From Mycobacteroides chelonae CCUG 47445 (GTDB lineage: Bacteria; Actinomycetota; Actinomycetes; Mycobacteriales; Mycobacteriaceae): a DNA stretch of 64,000 bases. A model generated the notes under the pieces. That model was not told where the DNA came from, searched no databases, and worked only from the letters and a program-made list of their open reading frames with translations. The DNA is taken from NCBI RefSeq assembly GCF_001632805.1, contig NZ_CP007220.1, positions 868,001 to 932,000 on the forward strand, written 5' to 3'. Position 1 is the first letter of the stretch. Every line of letters starts with the position of its first letter. Made by a program: the position numbers and the translations under genes. Positions 56,788 to 64,000 of the stretch are shown one piece after another.

Positions 56788-56893
56788 TAAACTCTTCATT
56801 AGGCTCCTGCGGGAGTTGGGATAGCAAAGAATCCGGACGGCATCCGGCGAAGTTCTTCAAAGAAGCACCAGTTCCTAGGCTGGTGCTTCTTTT
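56788..56893 (+). ncRNA. Candidate small RNA or attenuated leader ending in an intrinsic terminator
   Basis: A promoter-like TTGTAG (56765-56770) / TAAACT (56788-56793) pair with 17-bp spacing precedes about 100 bp without a gene. The transcript could form a CCGGA-CGGCA-TCCGG hairpin (56833-56847) and ends at a perfect 12-bp stem (56860-56891) followed by T-rich sequence. TTCT-TCAA-AGAA overlaps the terminator's 5' arm and could act as an antiterminator. It may be an sRNA or a leader for the gene at 57033. The remaining bases of 56678-57032 show nothing else. Confidence 0.42.
56860..56891 (+). terminator. Intrinsic terminator with T-tract
   Basis: AAGAAGCACCAG and CTGGTGCTTCTT pair perfectly around the loop TTCCTAGG, followed by TTGTTT. 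Such classic terminators are uncommon in mycobacterial chromosomes but common in phage. Confidence 0.8.
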
Positions 56894-57032
56894 GTTTCTG
56901 GGTCTATGACGTAGACACGCGAACCTCCTCGTGAATCAATAATCGAGCGTAGATCATAGATCCACCCTTCGTCTATTCTCTATTTGTGTTCTTGCCTTGG
57001 TATCCTGGGGAAATCCCGGGAGGAGCCACTGG

Positions 57033-58223
57033 ATGACCGCGACTGCACCTGGCCGGTTCGACGGTCCGAGATTGGCTCGCCAACGAGAAGCCGCCGGGTT
57101 GTCACGGGCTGACCTTGCGGCGCGTGTAGGCACGAATGTTGAGGTTGTGGGTCTGTGGGAAGACGGCGGTGTCACGCCTGTTGTCAAGTACCTTCCGCGA
57201 ATTGCTCAGGTCGTCGGGCTCGACGTTTTCGACTTGTACCTCGATCCAGCCGCGCGTTCCGGTCTTGCAGGACTGCGCATACGCGCAGGCCTGAGCCAGC
57301 GCCAGCTCGCGCGGCGTCTCGGTGCTCCCCAGACCGCTGTCTCGAATTGGGAGCGAGGCAAAGTCTCCTTACCGCCCGATCGGCATGCCCCGTACTCAGC
57401 GGCGCTTGAGGTTTCGCTTGATCTCATAAGGTCGGCTGCCGCCGCTAGCGCCAGAGTCGATCTGCCGACGCAGGAAAACAGCGAAGAGTCGTCGGCTGCA
57501 CGAAGAGATAAACGGAAAGTTGCCAAGGTGACCCCCACTGCCAAGGAGATGGCAGGACGCAAACTGGGTTCGGCGCATATCGTGGCTGTTGCCGAGATGA
57601 CATTCAACAACGATCAGTTGGTGGACAATCCGATTGTTCGTGTCTACTCGCCCCAAGGTGTTGACGAGAAGAAGTCACCTAGCGAAGATTTGGACGACAT
57701 ATTCGATCGGGTCGTTGAAAAGCTCGTTCGGTATGGTTTCAGGAAATGGTGCGTTCATCATGAGGCTCGGGTGATTATTGATGGCAAAGCGATGTATGCC
57801 GTACGTCATCAGAAGGGCGACGCAGACGAAGATCGGTGGGATGAGTCTCAGAATTTGATGGGTATCTTGACTCCGCAATTCTATCCCATCGGCCATCCCG
57901 ATACTGTTGAGACCCTTTCAAAGAAATCCGAATTACGGCGAGAACTTCATGATCAACTTCCGGGTTCTGATGATCAGGAGCGCCTTTTTGTCATTGCCAG
58001 ACTGACAGATACGGTCGGCTGGTTGGAAGATCAGGTCTTGCCATATTGCCCATACACGGTTGTCGTCATAGGGGGATCGAAATGGGACTATATTCCGGTG
58101 CTCTACGACCATACTGAAACTCGGGTGGCCCAGAGAAGTGTCACGTTTGAGGCGCTAGGTGTGAAGCGGAGTACAACAATGCAAGAGCTACTACACAAGA
58201 TATCAGTAGCTGATTTTTCGTAG
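57033..58223 (+). CDS. Protein with two XRE-type HTH domains and unknown C-terminal domain
   Basis: A 396-residue protein. HTH 1 covers about 10-70 (LARQREAAGLSRADLAARVG) and HTH 2 about 78-130 (LRIRAGLSQRQLARRLGAPQ, then TAVSNWERGK). Residues about 180-396 are a soluble domain I cannot name (KWCVHHEARVIIDGKAMYAV). ATG 57033 follows GGGAGGAG at 9 bp. GC drops from about 60% in the HTH half to roughly 48% after it, suggesting a fusion of parts with different origin. It lies 61 bp before an FRG-domain gene on the same strand; a 21-bp inverted repeat covers its stop codon. Confidence 0.72.
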   Translation: MTATAPGRFDGPRLARQREAAGLSRADLAARVGTNVEVVGLWEDGGVTPVVKYLPRIAQVVGLDVFDLYLDPAARSGLAGLRIRAGLSQRQLARRLGAPQTAVSNWERGKVSLPPDRHAPYSAALEVSLDLIRSAAAASARVDLPTQENSEESSAARRDKRKVAKVTPTAKEMAGRKLGSAHIVAVAEMTFNNDQLVDNPIVRVYSPQGVDEKKSPSEDLDDIFDRVVEKLVRYGFRKWCVHHEARVIIDGKAMYAVRHQKGDADEDRWDESQNLMGILTPQFYPIGHPDTVETLSKKSELRRELHDQLPGSDDQERLFVIARLTDTVGWLEDQVLPYCPYTVVVIGGSKWDYIPVLYDHTETRVAQRSVTFEALGVKRSTTMQELLHKISVADFS

Positions 58224-58241
58224 CTGAATACTATTCAGCTA
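58221..58241. promoter_or_regulatory. Perfect 21-bp inverted repeat at the stop codon of the 57033 gene
   Basis: TAGCTGAAT-ACT-ATTCAGCTA starts with the TAG stop itself, 43 bp before the FRG gene ATG. It could be the operator of the double-HTH protein, or a hairpin that sets the ratio of the two proteins. A related GTAGCTGA string lies just upstream. Confidence 0.6.
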
Positions 58242-58284
58242 CTACCCGTGGACAGATATCTACTATCACTTATATGATTTCATC

Positions 58285-59232
58285 ATGGCCGATTCACTAA
58301 TGATGGTTCCTGCCGACCTCACATACATCGATCCGGGGCCTCTTCGTAGAGGGGATGCGTTTGCCCATTGGATCGATGTCATCAGTTCGCTCGCCCTTCG
58401 GTACGAGGAGGGGGCTTGGGATAGCTACCACCCCAGAACATACTGGCGGGGACAATCTCGCGCCTGGCAGATGGCACCCGGTTTACATCGACGAATACGG
58501 GTAAGGCATCAAGGGGAGTTGTCTAATGACTCTGTTGCTTGGTTGTCCAGCGACTTAGTGGCAGGAGCACGTGCAATCGGATTGTTCCCGCATATGGTTC
58601 CCGCCCTGGGGGATATGCAGCTATTGGCATATCTTCAGCACCAAGGGGCAGCGACAGCCCTTCTCGATTTTTCCTCAGATTTCCTCACCGCCCTCGCAAT
58701 GATTTGTTTCGACACCTCCGCATATGATGAAGACGGAGTATTGATCTGTTACCGCTATCAGCCGTACAACGCCGCATATGTTCGTGCTTTTACCCGCGCA
58801 ACACCAGAAACCGCTTTCGGAGGCGTGTCTAACAACCAGGTAAATCTGTTTCATGCACCGTACCTCACAGCCCGGCAGCATATTCAACGCGGCGTATTCT
58901 TCTTCTCCAATGTTATTGAAAACAACAATAATTCGACAATGGCTATAGTCATCGAAAATCACACGGACTCGATCGAATCTTACTATCGAGAGCATCGAGT
59001 GAATGGCCCTTTGATGAGCAGGACGCATCCGATCGAATCAAACAAGTGCGCGGCAATTATCGTGCCCAAGGAACATAAGGAAGTGATGCGAGAATGGCTT
59101 CGAGTGCAGCACCAGCTTGATAATAACTATGTATATCCCGAAGCGCTGTCGCTCGATATTCACCGTCAATATATTCAAGAAAATTCTTCCGGCTCACCGT
59201 TGGGGTCCAATATGGGGCAGAAGCTTTTCTAG
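58285..59232 (+). CDS. FRG-domain protein, possible defence effector
   Basis: A 315-residue protein. The FRG domain spans about 48-200: YWRGQSRAW (53-61), then LLAYLQHQGAATALLDFSSD (113-132), matching the family's aQHxGxxTxLLD signature. FRG domains occur in phage-defence and toxin-like systems; their reaction is not well defined. GC is clearly low for this genome, indicating recent transfer. It forms a two-gene unit with the double-HTH protein upstream. No membrane helix or signal peptide is visible. Confidence 0.75.
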   Translation: MADSLMMVPADLTYIDPGPLRRGDAFAHWIDVISSLALRYEEGAWDSYHPRTYWRGQSRAWQMAPGLHRRIRVRHQGELSNDSVAWLSSDLVAGARAIGLFPHMVPALGDMQLLAYLQHQGAATALLDFSSDFLTALAMICFDTSAYDEDGVLICYRYQPYNAAYVRAFTRATPETAFGGVSNNQVNLFHAPYLTARQHIQRGVFFFSNVIENNNNSTMAIVIENHTDSIESYYREHRVNGPLMSRTHPIESNKCAAIIVPKEHKEVMREWLRVQHQLDNNYVYPEALSLDIHRQYIQENSSGSPLGSNMGQKLF

Positions 59233-59504
59233 CTGGCCGCTGATCTCAAAGCAACGGACCGGTAGTGCTGATCGAATGTGACGTGTATGCAGAGACCCGG
59301 ATGCTGCCGTGGTACGCAGCCTTGAAGTGATGAAGGAACTGCGCCACCGGATCGAACTGGTCGTCACCGCCGGAGACTTCTTGTGCTGGGATCTGCGCCC
59401 CATCGCGCAAACGGGTACCGATAATGTGCGCTGCCAGAAGGTGTGGAATAGGCGACGGTGGTGGGGGTCGTGCCCTGTCACCCGGCTGAAGCAGAATCGA
59501 CCAT

Positions 59505-60845
59505 ATGGAAAGACGCGAGCCGACCCAGGAGGACATAGCACGTCAGCGGAAGCATTCGATCGGGCTGCGCAGTACACAGATCAACCGAGCCGTGCTGACT
59601 CTGGGTGTCTACGTGTTTGACGCCACTGTGACGGACAAAGGCGACGATTTCAGCACAGTTGTCAGCATCATCCCTGAGAAGGCCTCGTTCGCCACGCCGT
59701 TCGCCATCTACCACGCCGAAAGCGCCATTGCGGCAGATGCTTTCGGTAAGGCGCTGGGCGCCCATCGAATCCCGGCCAACTTCAAACATGACAGCTTCGA
59801 ATTTCCGCTACACCGCAGGGTCAGTACATCCTGCAACTTCTCGCTGAGTGGCAAGAAACTCACCATCACTATGCACGGAACACCCCGGCGCACTGTGATG
59901 CGCGGACTGAAACTGGACTCCAGAGTCGTCTACTTCCTGAGGCTCACTGAGACTCTCGGCATCGAGATCAGACATGGCGACCAGACCCGCTATTTCGGAA
60001 CTATCGTCCAGGAGGGTAGCGGGATTAGCAGGCCCGCCCTGGCCGCGCATCGCGGCACGGTCAACGCCGGTATCCGCGAGAAATCGAAAGACTGGGAGAG
60101 AGTTAACCCCTTCTATGAAAGCGTGTTCGTGGGCGGCGACGATTCCGGCGACGACCACACCTATGTCGGATATGCAACCCGTGACCGCGAACAATTTCCT
60201 CGCGGCGCCACCCGATCCACCTGCATGCACTGCGCCGCCGCCACGTCACTGACTATCGAACATTGCACCCCGAAATGGCTCGCCGATCGCCTCGCGGTAA
60301 CCCCGGTGACGGCAAAAATTCTTTGCGAACCGTGCAATAAGACATTCGGTGCCGAACTTGAGGATCCAATCGCTGAGCTTTACGACACCAAGATGCTCAC
60401 CGACCCCGCTCACCGAATCCTGGTCTCGCGCTGGGCTGTGAAGACAGCGATTATGCTCTCGGCGGTATCGAACGTGTCAATCCGGCAAGAACTGTTTGAC
60501 TTCGTGGAAGGCCGCGAGACCGACTCGTCGGTTTCGGTGTACTGGTGTGACAACGCCCGATCGCTGCTCGACAGCGGATATCACTACGTGGTGACTAAAT
60601 TTCGGCCCGAGTTGGCCGCCGACTCATTCCTGTTCGCAATGAGTTTCGGCGCAACGTCCTTTGTCGTTGCGCGCACACCCACCGAACTCGGCAGGCTGCC
60701 GCTCATCGACCGGTGGGCGCCTAGCTTCTTGCCCGGTCAGGCCAGTGGCGAGGACATCAAGATTCACGACTGGATCATGCGGAACAAGTTCGGTGTCGAT
60801 CTGTACTACGGAGGCTATCGAGACCGGCCCGCCCAGAAGCGCTGA
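59505..60845 (+). CDS. HNH-type endonuclease-like protein
   Basis: A 446-residue protein. The zinc/HNH region covers 240-285: CMHC (240-243), TIEHCTPKWL with H253, and CEPCNKTFGAELE (274-286), an order typical of HNH nucleases. The N-terminal 200 residues and C-terminal 160 are not recognised. ATG 59505 is used. Genes on both sides are also defence-like. Nuclease activity is inferred from the motif only. Confidence 0.72.
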   Translation: MERREPTQEDIARQRKHSIGLRSTQINRAVLTLGVYVFDATVTDKGDDFSTVVSIIPEKASFATPFAIYHAESAIAADAFGKALGAHRIPANFKHDSFEFPLHRRVSTSCNFSLSGKKLTITMHGTPRRTVMRGLKLDSRVVYFLRLTETLGIEIRHGDQTRYFGTIVQEGSGISRPALAAHRGTVNAGIREKSKDWERVNPFYESVFVGGDDSGDDHTYVGYATRDREQFPRGATRSTCMHCAAATSLTIEHCTPKWLADRLAVTPVTAKILCEPCNKTFGAELEDPIAELYDTKMLTDPAHRILVSRWAVKTAIMLSAVSNVSIRQELFDFVEGRETDSSVSVYWCDNARSLLDSGYHYVVTKFRPELAADSFLFAMSFGATSFVVARTPTELGRLPLIDRWAPSFLPGQASGEDIKIHDWIMRNKFGVDLYYGGYRDRPAQKR

Positions 60846-60944
60846 GGTGCTCCATTATGTGAACTCGTGGAGGCGAGCCTGCTGCACTTTCCTGGTCACA
60901 CAAGAGCCCGTTTAGGCCAACATGATTGGTGTTGACATCCGTGA

Positions 60945-62654
60945 TTAGTAGCAGTCGCGGAACATTTTGCGGCGCCAGAGTCGCCGGTCTTTCGGCGCTT
61001 TCGTGTCGAGCGCAACCTCGGTTTCCACTTGCCAGGTCAGCACTCCAACGATTGTTACTTCGTCTGGTTTACGTTGGGCGTATTGCTGTTTAATGTCGGC
61101 TAGTCTTCTGTCGCGGAAGCCGAGGTCGGAGTTGAAGTAGGGCAGCGCAATATCGCATTCCTCCATGCTAAAAGCCTCTATCTTGCGGAATTCTTCCCGG
61201 AATTCCAGATATCGGCGGAGGTCATCGATTCCGTCGAGGCCGTGCAGGACGAGCAGCCAGGCGTGAAGGTCGGCCACTGCGATTCGTGTGGTATCCGCTT
61301 GCCCTGTCACGCGTTTGAGCATCCGGGGGTCACCCAGGGAGCTGTTGTAGGCGTGCAGAACCACACCGAGACCCAATGCGTTGGTGCCGTGGTATTCGGT
61401 GTCGTCGTTCCCGACGAGCGGGACGCCGTTGTCCAAGGCGGTCAGCCGCAGATGGAGCTGCTCGTAGACCTTCTTGAGTTCTTCCTCGTAGGTGCTGGCT
61501 GCGCTGCTGCCGGGGTTGGGTGTCTCGTATGCCTTGGCCTCACCGAGCAGTTGGACGGTGTTGCCGATCAGGGCGATATCGACGTCGGTCGGATCTTCGC
61601 CAGGCTTGACCTTGATCTTGTGCCCGTGGGGAATCGGCCGGCATTCGTGGCCGATGGCTTCGGTAATGAGGGCATGCACGGCCCGTTCGTAGAGCTCGCC
61701 CTTGGTGAGCTTGCCGGCGACTTTCTTGGCCGGCGGGTTCTCGTCCTTGCGTCGTTTCAGGAGGGTTTCGACGGCGGCGAGCAGGGGACGCTCCAGCGCG
61801 AACAGGATCTGCCCCGCGGGGCAGGGCAGCAGGCCGTCGTCGTAGCGCACGAACGGCTTGGTCTCCATCTGGTAATCCTCAGCGGCCTGCTCAAACGAGA
61901 GGTATTTGAGGGAGCCCTCGCCCTGTGCCATCAGCTCGGCCAGCTCGATGCCGCTGTCGACGGGGTCGATCGGCGGGTCGCCGTCGCGATACCGGCAGAC
62001 GGTCGCGAAGATCCGGTCGAGGCTTCCGTACGTGAATTCACGGAGCCTGGAGGCGAATTCGGGGTCGGCGTGGATCTCGCGCAGAATTTGAGTCGCGATT
62101 TTCCGGCACGCCCAGTGGTAGCGGATGGCCATGGAGCTGGTGCGCGCCATGAACAAGCGGCCGGGCATCGCGTCGACCGCGAGCGCCAGGTCGGGATCGT
62201 CGGTGTCGTCGGGGCGGTACACGTCGGCCAGCCATTTGAGCGGCCACCAGTGGGCTGCGCGGGTGTAGTAGTCGTTGATCAGGGCCGGGTCGAGTGAGTC
62301 CCCGGTGGCGGTGACTGCCAGTACCCATCGGGCGCGGTTGAGGAACCCTGTTGTGGTGAGCGCGCCGCGGATGCGGGGGTCGATGTCCAGGGGGATCGCG
62401 GCCCGAGGGGACAGGGCTTTGAGGAGTTGATCGCATTCGGGTGTCTGCGCGGCGAGGGCTTCGAGGAGTTCGCCGTGCTGGAGCGGCAGACCGGGCGGCA
62501 TGGGTGGCGGCTGCTGGCCGCGTGCCCTGGCCGCCCACACCTTTTTCACGTATTCGATGAAACCTTCGTGGCGGCGGCGGATCTCGGGCGGCAGGAACGG
62601 CAAGATCGCGTCCGTATTGCTCACGCCATCGTCGCTGTGGTTCTTTCCAACCAT
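60945..62654 (-). CDS. PD-(D/E)XK nuclease-like protein, otherwise unknown
   Basis: A 569-residue protein from ATG 62654, where AGGGGCGGA precedes the start; the frame is open upstream to 62969 but that part reads as non-coding. Residues about 318-378 show a nuclease core: KGELYERAVHALITEAI (E320/E323), DPTDVDIALIG (D357/D359), and LLGEAKAYE (E372, K374). The N-terminal 300 residues are helical and not recognised. It is divergent from an OLD-family ATPase gene 329 bp away; the two may form one defence unit. Confidence 0.68.
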   Translation of the reverse strand: MVGKNHSDDGVSNTDAILPFLPPEIRRRHEGFIEYVKKVWAARARGQQPPPMPPGLPLQHGELLEALAAQTPECDQLLKALSPRAAIPLDIDPRIRGALTTTGFLNRARWVLAVTATGDSLDPALINDYYTRAAHWWPLKWLADVYRPDDTDDPDLALAVDAMPGRLFMARTSSMAIRYHWACRKIATQILREIHADPEFASRLREFTYGSLDRIFATVCRYRDGDPPIDPVDSGIELAELMAQGEGSLKYLSFEQAAEDYQMETKPFVRYDDGLLPCPAGQILFALERPLLAAVETLLKRRKDENPPAKKVAGKLTKGELYERAVHALITEAIGHECRPIPHGHKIKVKPGEDPTDVDIALIGNTVQLLGEAKAYETPNPGSSAASTYEEELKKVYEQLHLRLTALDNGVPLVGNDDTEYHGTNALGLGVVLHAYNSSLGDPRMLKRVTGQADTTRIAVADLHAWLLVLHGLDGIDDLRRYLEFREEFRKIEAFSMEECDIALPYFNSDLGFRDRRLADIKQQYAQRKPDEVTIVGVLTWQVETEVALDTKAPKDRRLWRRKMFRDCY

Positions 62655-62983
62655 TTCCGCCCCTGCTGATGTGTGATGTGGCACGGCCCCGTCGAGTTCG
62701 TGCGGTTCCCTCTTGATTTGAGGTTTGCACGCCGATATGTAGGTGTCCACTGAATTCGCAGCCGGTGTGGCGGGTTTACCCGATGAGATACCGCTTGGTG
62801 ACGTGGTTAGTTCTCGGGAGACGCTCCGTCTCGGATACGGCATCACGACACGTACACAAAGCCGCTGAGCCCGGAGACAGCTCCTTTTGTTGGCCACGTT
62901 AGTAACACGGGTGGCCGGACGAGTCCCGGAACGGATTGAGAACACGACACTGTTCGTGCCGCCCCGCAAGTAGGTTGAGCGGC
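62655..62983. promoter_or_regulatory. Divergent intergenic region between nuclease-like and OLD genes
   Basis: No gene is supported. It has GGCCAC-N13-GTGGCC (62892-62916) and CACGA-N6-TCGTG (62943-62958), either of which could be an operator for the divergent pair. Confidence 0.35.
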
Positions 62984-64000
62984 GTGCATATCGATCGTGT
63001 GGACGTCGAGCGGTTCCTGGGGTTTGAGAGGCTGAGTATCGAAGTCGACCCCCAGCTGCAGCTCATCGCAGGTCCGAACAACGCCGGCAAGTCCTCACTT
63101 CTCCGTGTGCTTGAGGCGTTCTTCGCGGACCCGTCAAGAGCGGATCTCCAGCGGCTGAAACCCTTACACGATTACTACATTCAGGGCGGCCCGCGCATGA
63201 TGTCGAGCATTCAGGTGCAGTTCGCTGGTCTGACCCCGGAGGAAGTGGAGGCCTTTTCCGACACGGTGGTGAGGAGGAGCGGAACCTTCTGGGTCAAGAT
63301 CTCTTGCACTCGCGGCGGGACGATCAGCTACCACACGAGCCGCAATTCATCACGCGCCAGCGACATCTATCAACGGGTGCTAGAAACCTTCAGCTTCGTC
63401 AAGATCCCATCTGTCCGTGTGAGCGAAACAGACCGAGGCGAGAACGACCAGTCGTTGCTTCGTCTGCACGAGACCCTCGAAGGCGTCCTGGTCCGCTCGG
63501 GCGGTTCACGGAAGACGCAGCTGCAGAAGGAATTCGAGAATGCGATCGCTCCTGTCGAAGAACTCGTACACAGAGTGCTGAGCGAGTCGATCGAGGCAGT
63601 CGCCTCCGAATTGCCGTTCCGAGAGCGCGATCTCGGCATCAAGCTGCCAGACTCCCGGCACGCACTGCGCGGAATGCTCAACGAAGCCGTCATCACGAGC
63701 AAGGGCGAGATCGAGATCTCCATCGCTGAGCGCGGCACGGGGTTCCAGTCCGCGATGGTGCTCGGCATCCTTCGGTACGTCGCCTCTCGGAGCAACCAGA
63801 CGGCAGGCAAAGTCGTGTTCGTGATCGAGGAGCCCGAGGCGTTCCTCCATCCACAGACTCAGCGTGCGATGGCAAAAATCCTCCGGGACATCTCCAGCGA
63901 CGCACAACTCCTCGTGACGACCCACAGCCCGGTCCTCGTGGACTCCTTCTCCGTCCGCCGCATCGTCCGACTGCCACTGAGCCCGTCCGGAACGAACTAC
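62984..64000 (+). CDS. OLD-family AAA ATPase, 3' end cut by window edge
   Basis: The frame opens at GTG 62984 and stays open to the right edge (339 codons visible). The product is an ABC-type ATPase: Walker A GPNNAGKSS (30-38), signature-like ERGTGFQSAM (249-258), Walker B VVFVIEEPEAFLHP (277-290) and H-loop TTHSPVLVD (His 314). This is the OLD family, which in complete form adds a Toprim nuclease domain; that part is not visible. OLD proteins act in phage exclusion, and GajA of Gabija is a member. Which subtype it is depends on the downstream genes. Confidence 0.82.
   Translation, partial: MHIDRVDVERFLGFERLSIEVDPQLQLIAGPNNAGKSSLLRVLEAFFADPSRADLQRLKPLHDYYIQGGPRMMSSIQVQFAGLTPEEVEAFSDTVVRRSGTFWVKISCTRGGTISYHTSRNSSRASDIYQRVLETFSFVKIPSVRVSETDRGENDQSLLRLHETLEGVLVRSGGSRKTQLQKEFENAIAPVEELVHRVLSESIEAVASELPFRERDLGIKLPDSRHALRGMLNEAVITSKGEIEISIAERGTGFQSAMVLGILRYVASRSNQTAGKVVFVIEEPEAFLHPQTQRAMAKILRDISSDAQLLVTTHSPVLVDSFSVRRIVRLPLSPSGTNY

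Noticed and set aside
61242..62297. 351-codon plus-strand frame opposite the PD-(D/E)XK gene
   Set aside because: No domain and no ribosome site; the minus-strand frame is longer and carries a nuclease core.
62655..62969. N-terminal extension of the PD-(D/E)XK gene
   Set aside because: The residues are low in structure and resemble translated intergenic DNA; ATG 62654 has a better ribosome site.

Overview
The window is high-GC chromosomal DNA from a mycobacterium, most likely a rapid grower of the Mycobacteroides abscessus-chelonae type. Supporting markers are a complete YrbE/Mce import operon, an MmpS-MmpL pair under a TetR regulator, the ethA/ethR divergent pair with its operator, a DinX-type polymerase, a formate dehydrogenase of the M. 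vaccae type, and frequent GTG/TTG starts with ATGA/GTGA gene overlaps. The species assignment is inference.

Left part (1-26.3 kb): mostly core metabolism and regulation. Two secreted Ala/Pro/Lys-rich proteins (the first cut by the left edge) flank yaaA, a two-domain VOC protein and dinX. Then come a MarR regulator with a membrane protein; an ethR-led operon (alcohol dehydrogenase, hotdog thioesterase, enoyl-CoA isomerase) opposite ethA; an ArsR-SRPBCC fusion; a P450; a TetR gene; mmpS-mmpL with a divergent TetR; a membrane diguanylate cyclase; arsC; a FUSC transporter; LysR and formate dehydrogenase; and a FadI-like thiolase.

Centre (26.3-36.9 kb, minus strand): a ten-gene operon yrbEA-yrbEB-mceABCDEF-Mce-associated protein-MPT64-like secreted protein, predicted to import a lipid across the envelope.

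Surface glycan region (37.4-52.8 kb): two large secreted proteins with near-identical Ser/Gly/His-rich C-terminal tails bracket a glycan locus. It holds a polyprenyl-phosphate sugar transferase and, divergently, an operon of four glycosyltransferases, a Wzx-type flippase and a YdcF-like protein. A perfect CRP-type palindrome lies upstream of the sugar transferase. The promoter region of the second big protein is duplicated in front of a degenerate GDPD-like lipoprotein. Together with the two proteins at the left end these form a four-member family with related C-terminal ends.

Right part (53.2-64 kb): accessory DNA of lower and uneven GC around tRNA-Arg(CCT). It contains a DDE transposase coupled to a tyrosine-recombinase homologue that lacks its catalytic residues, a candidate small RNA ending in an intrinsic terminator, and what looks like a defence island: a double-HTH regulator, an FRG-domain protein, an HNH protein, a PD-(D/E)XK protein and, running off the right edge, an OLD-family ATPase.
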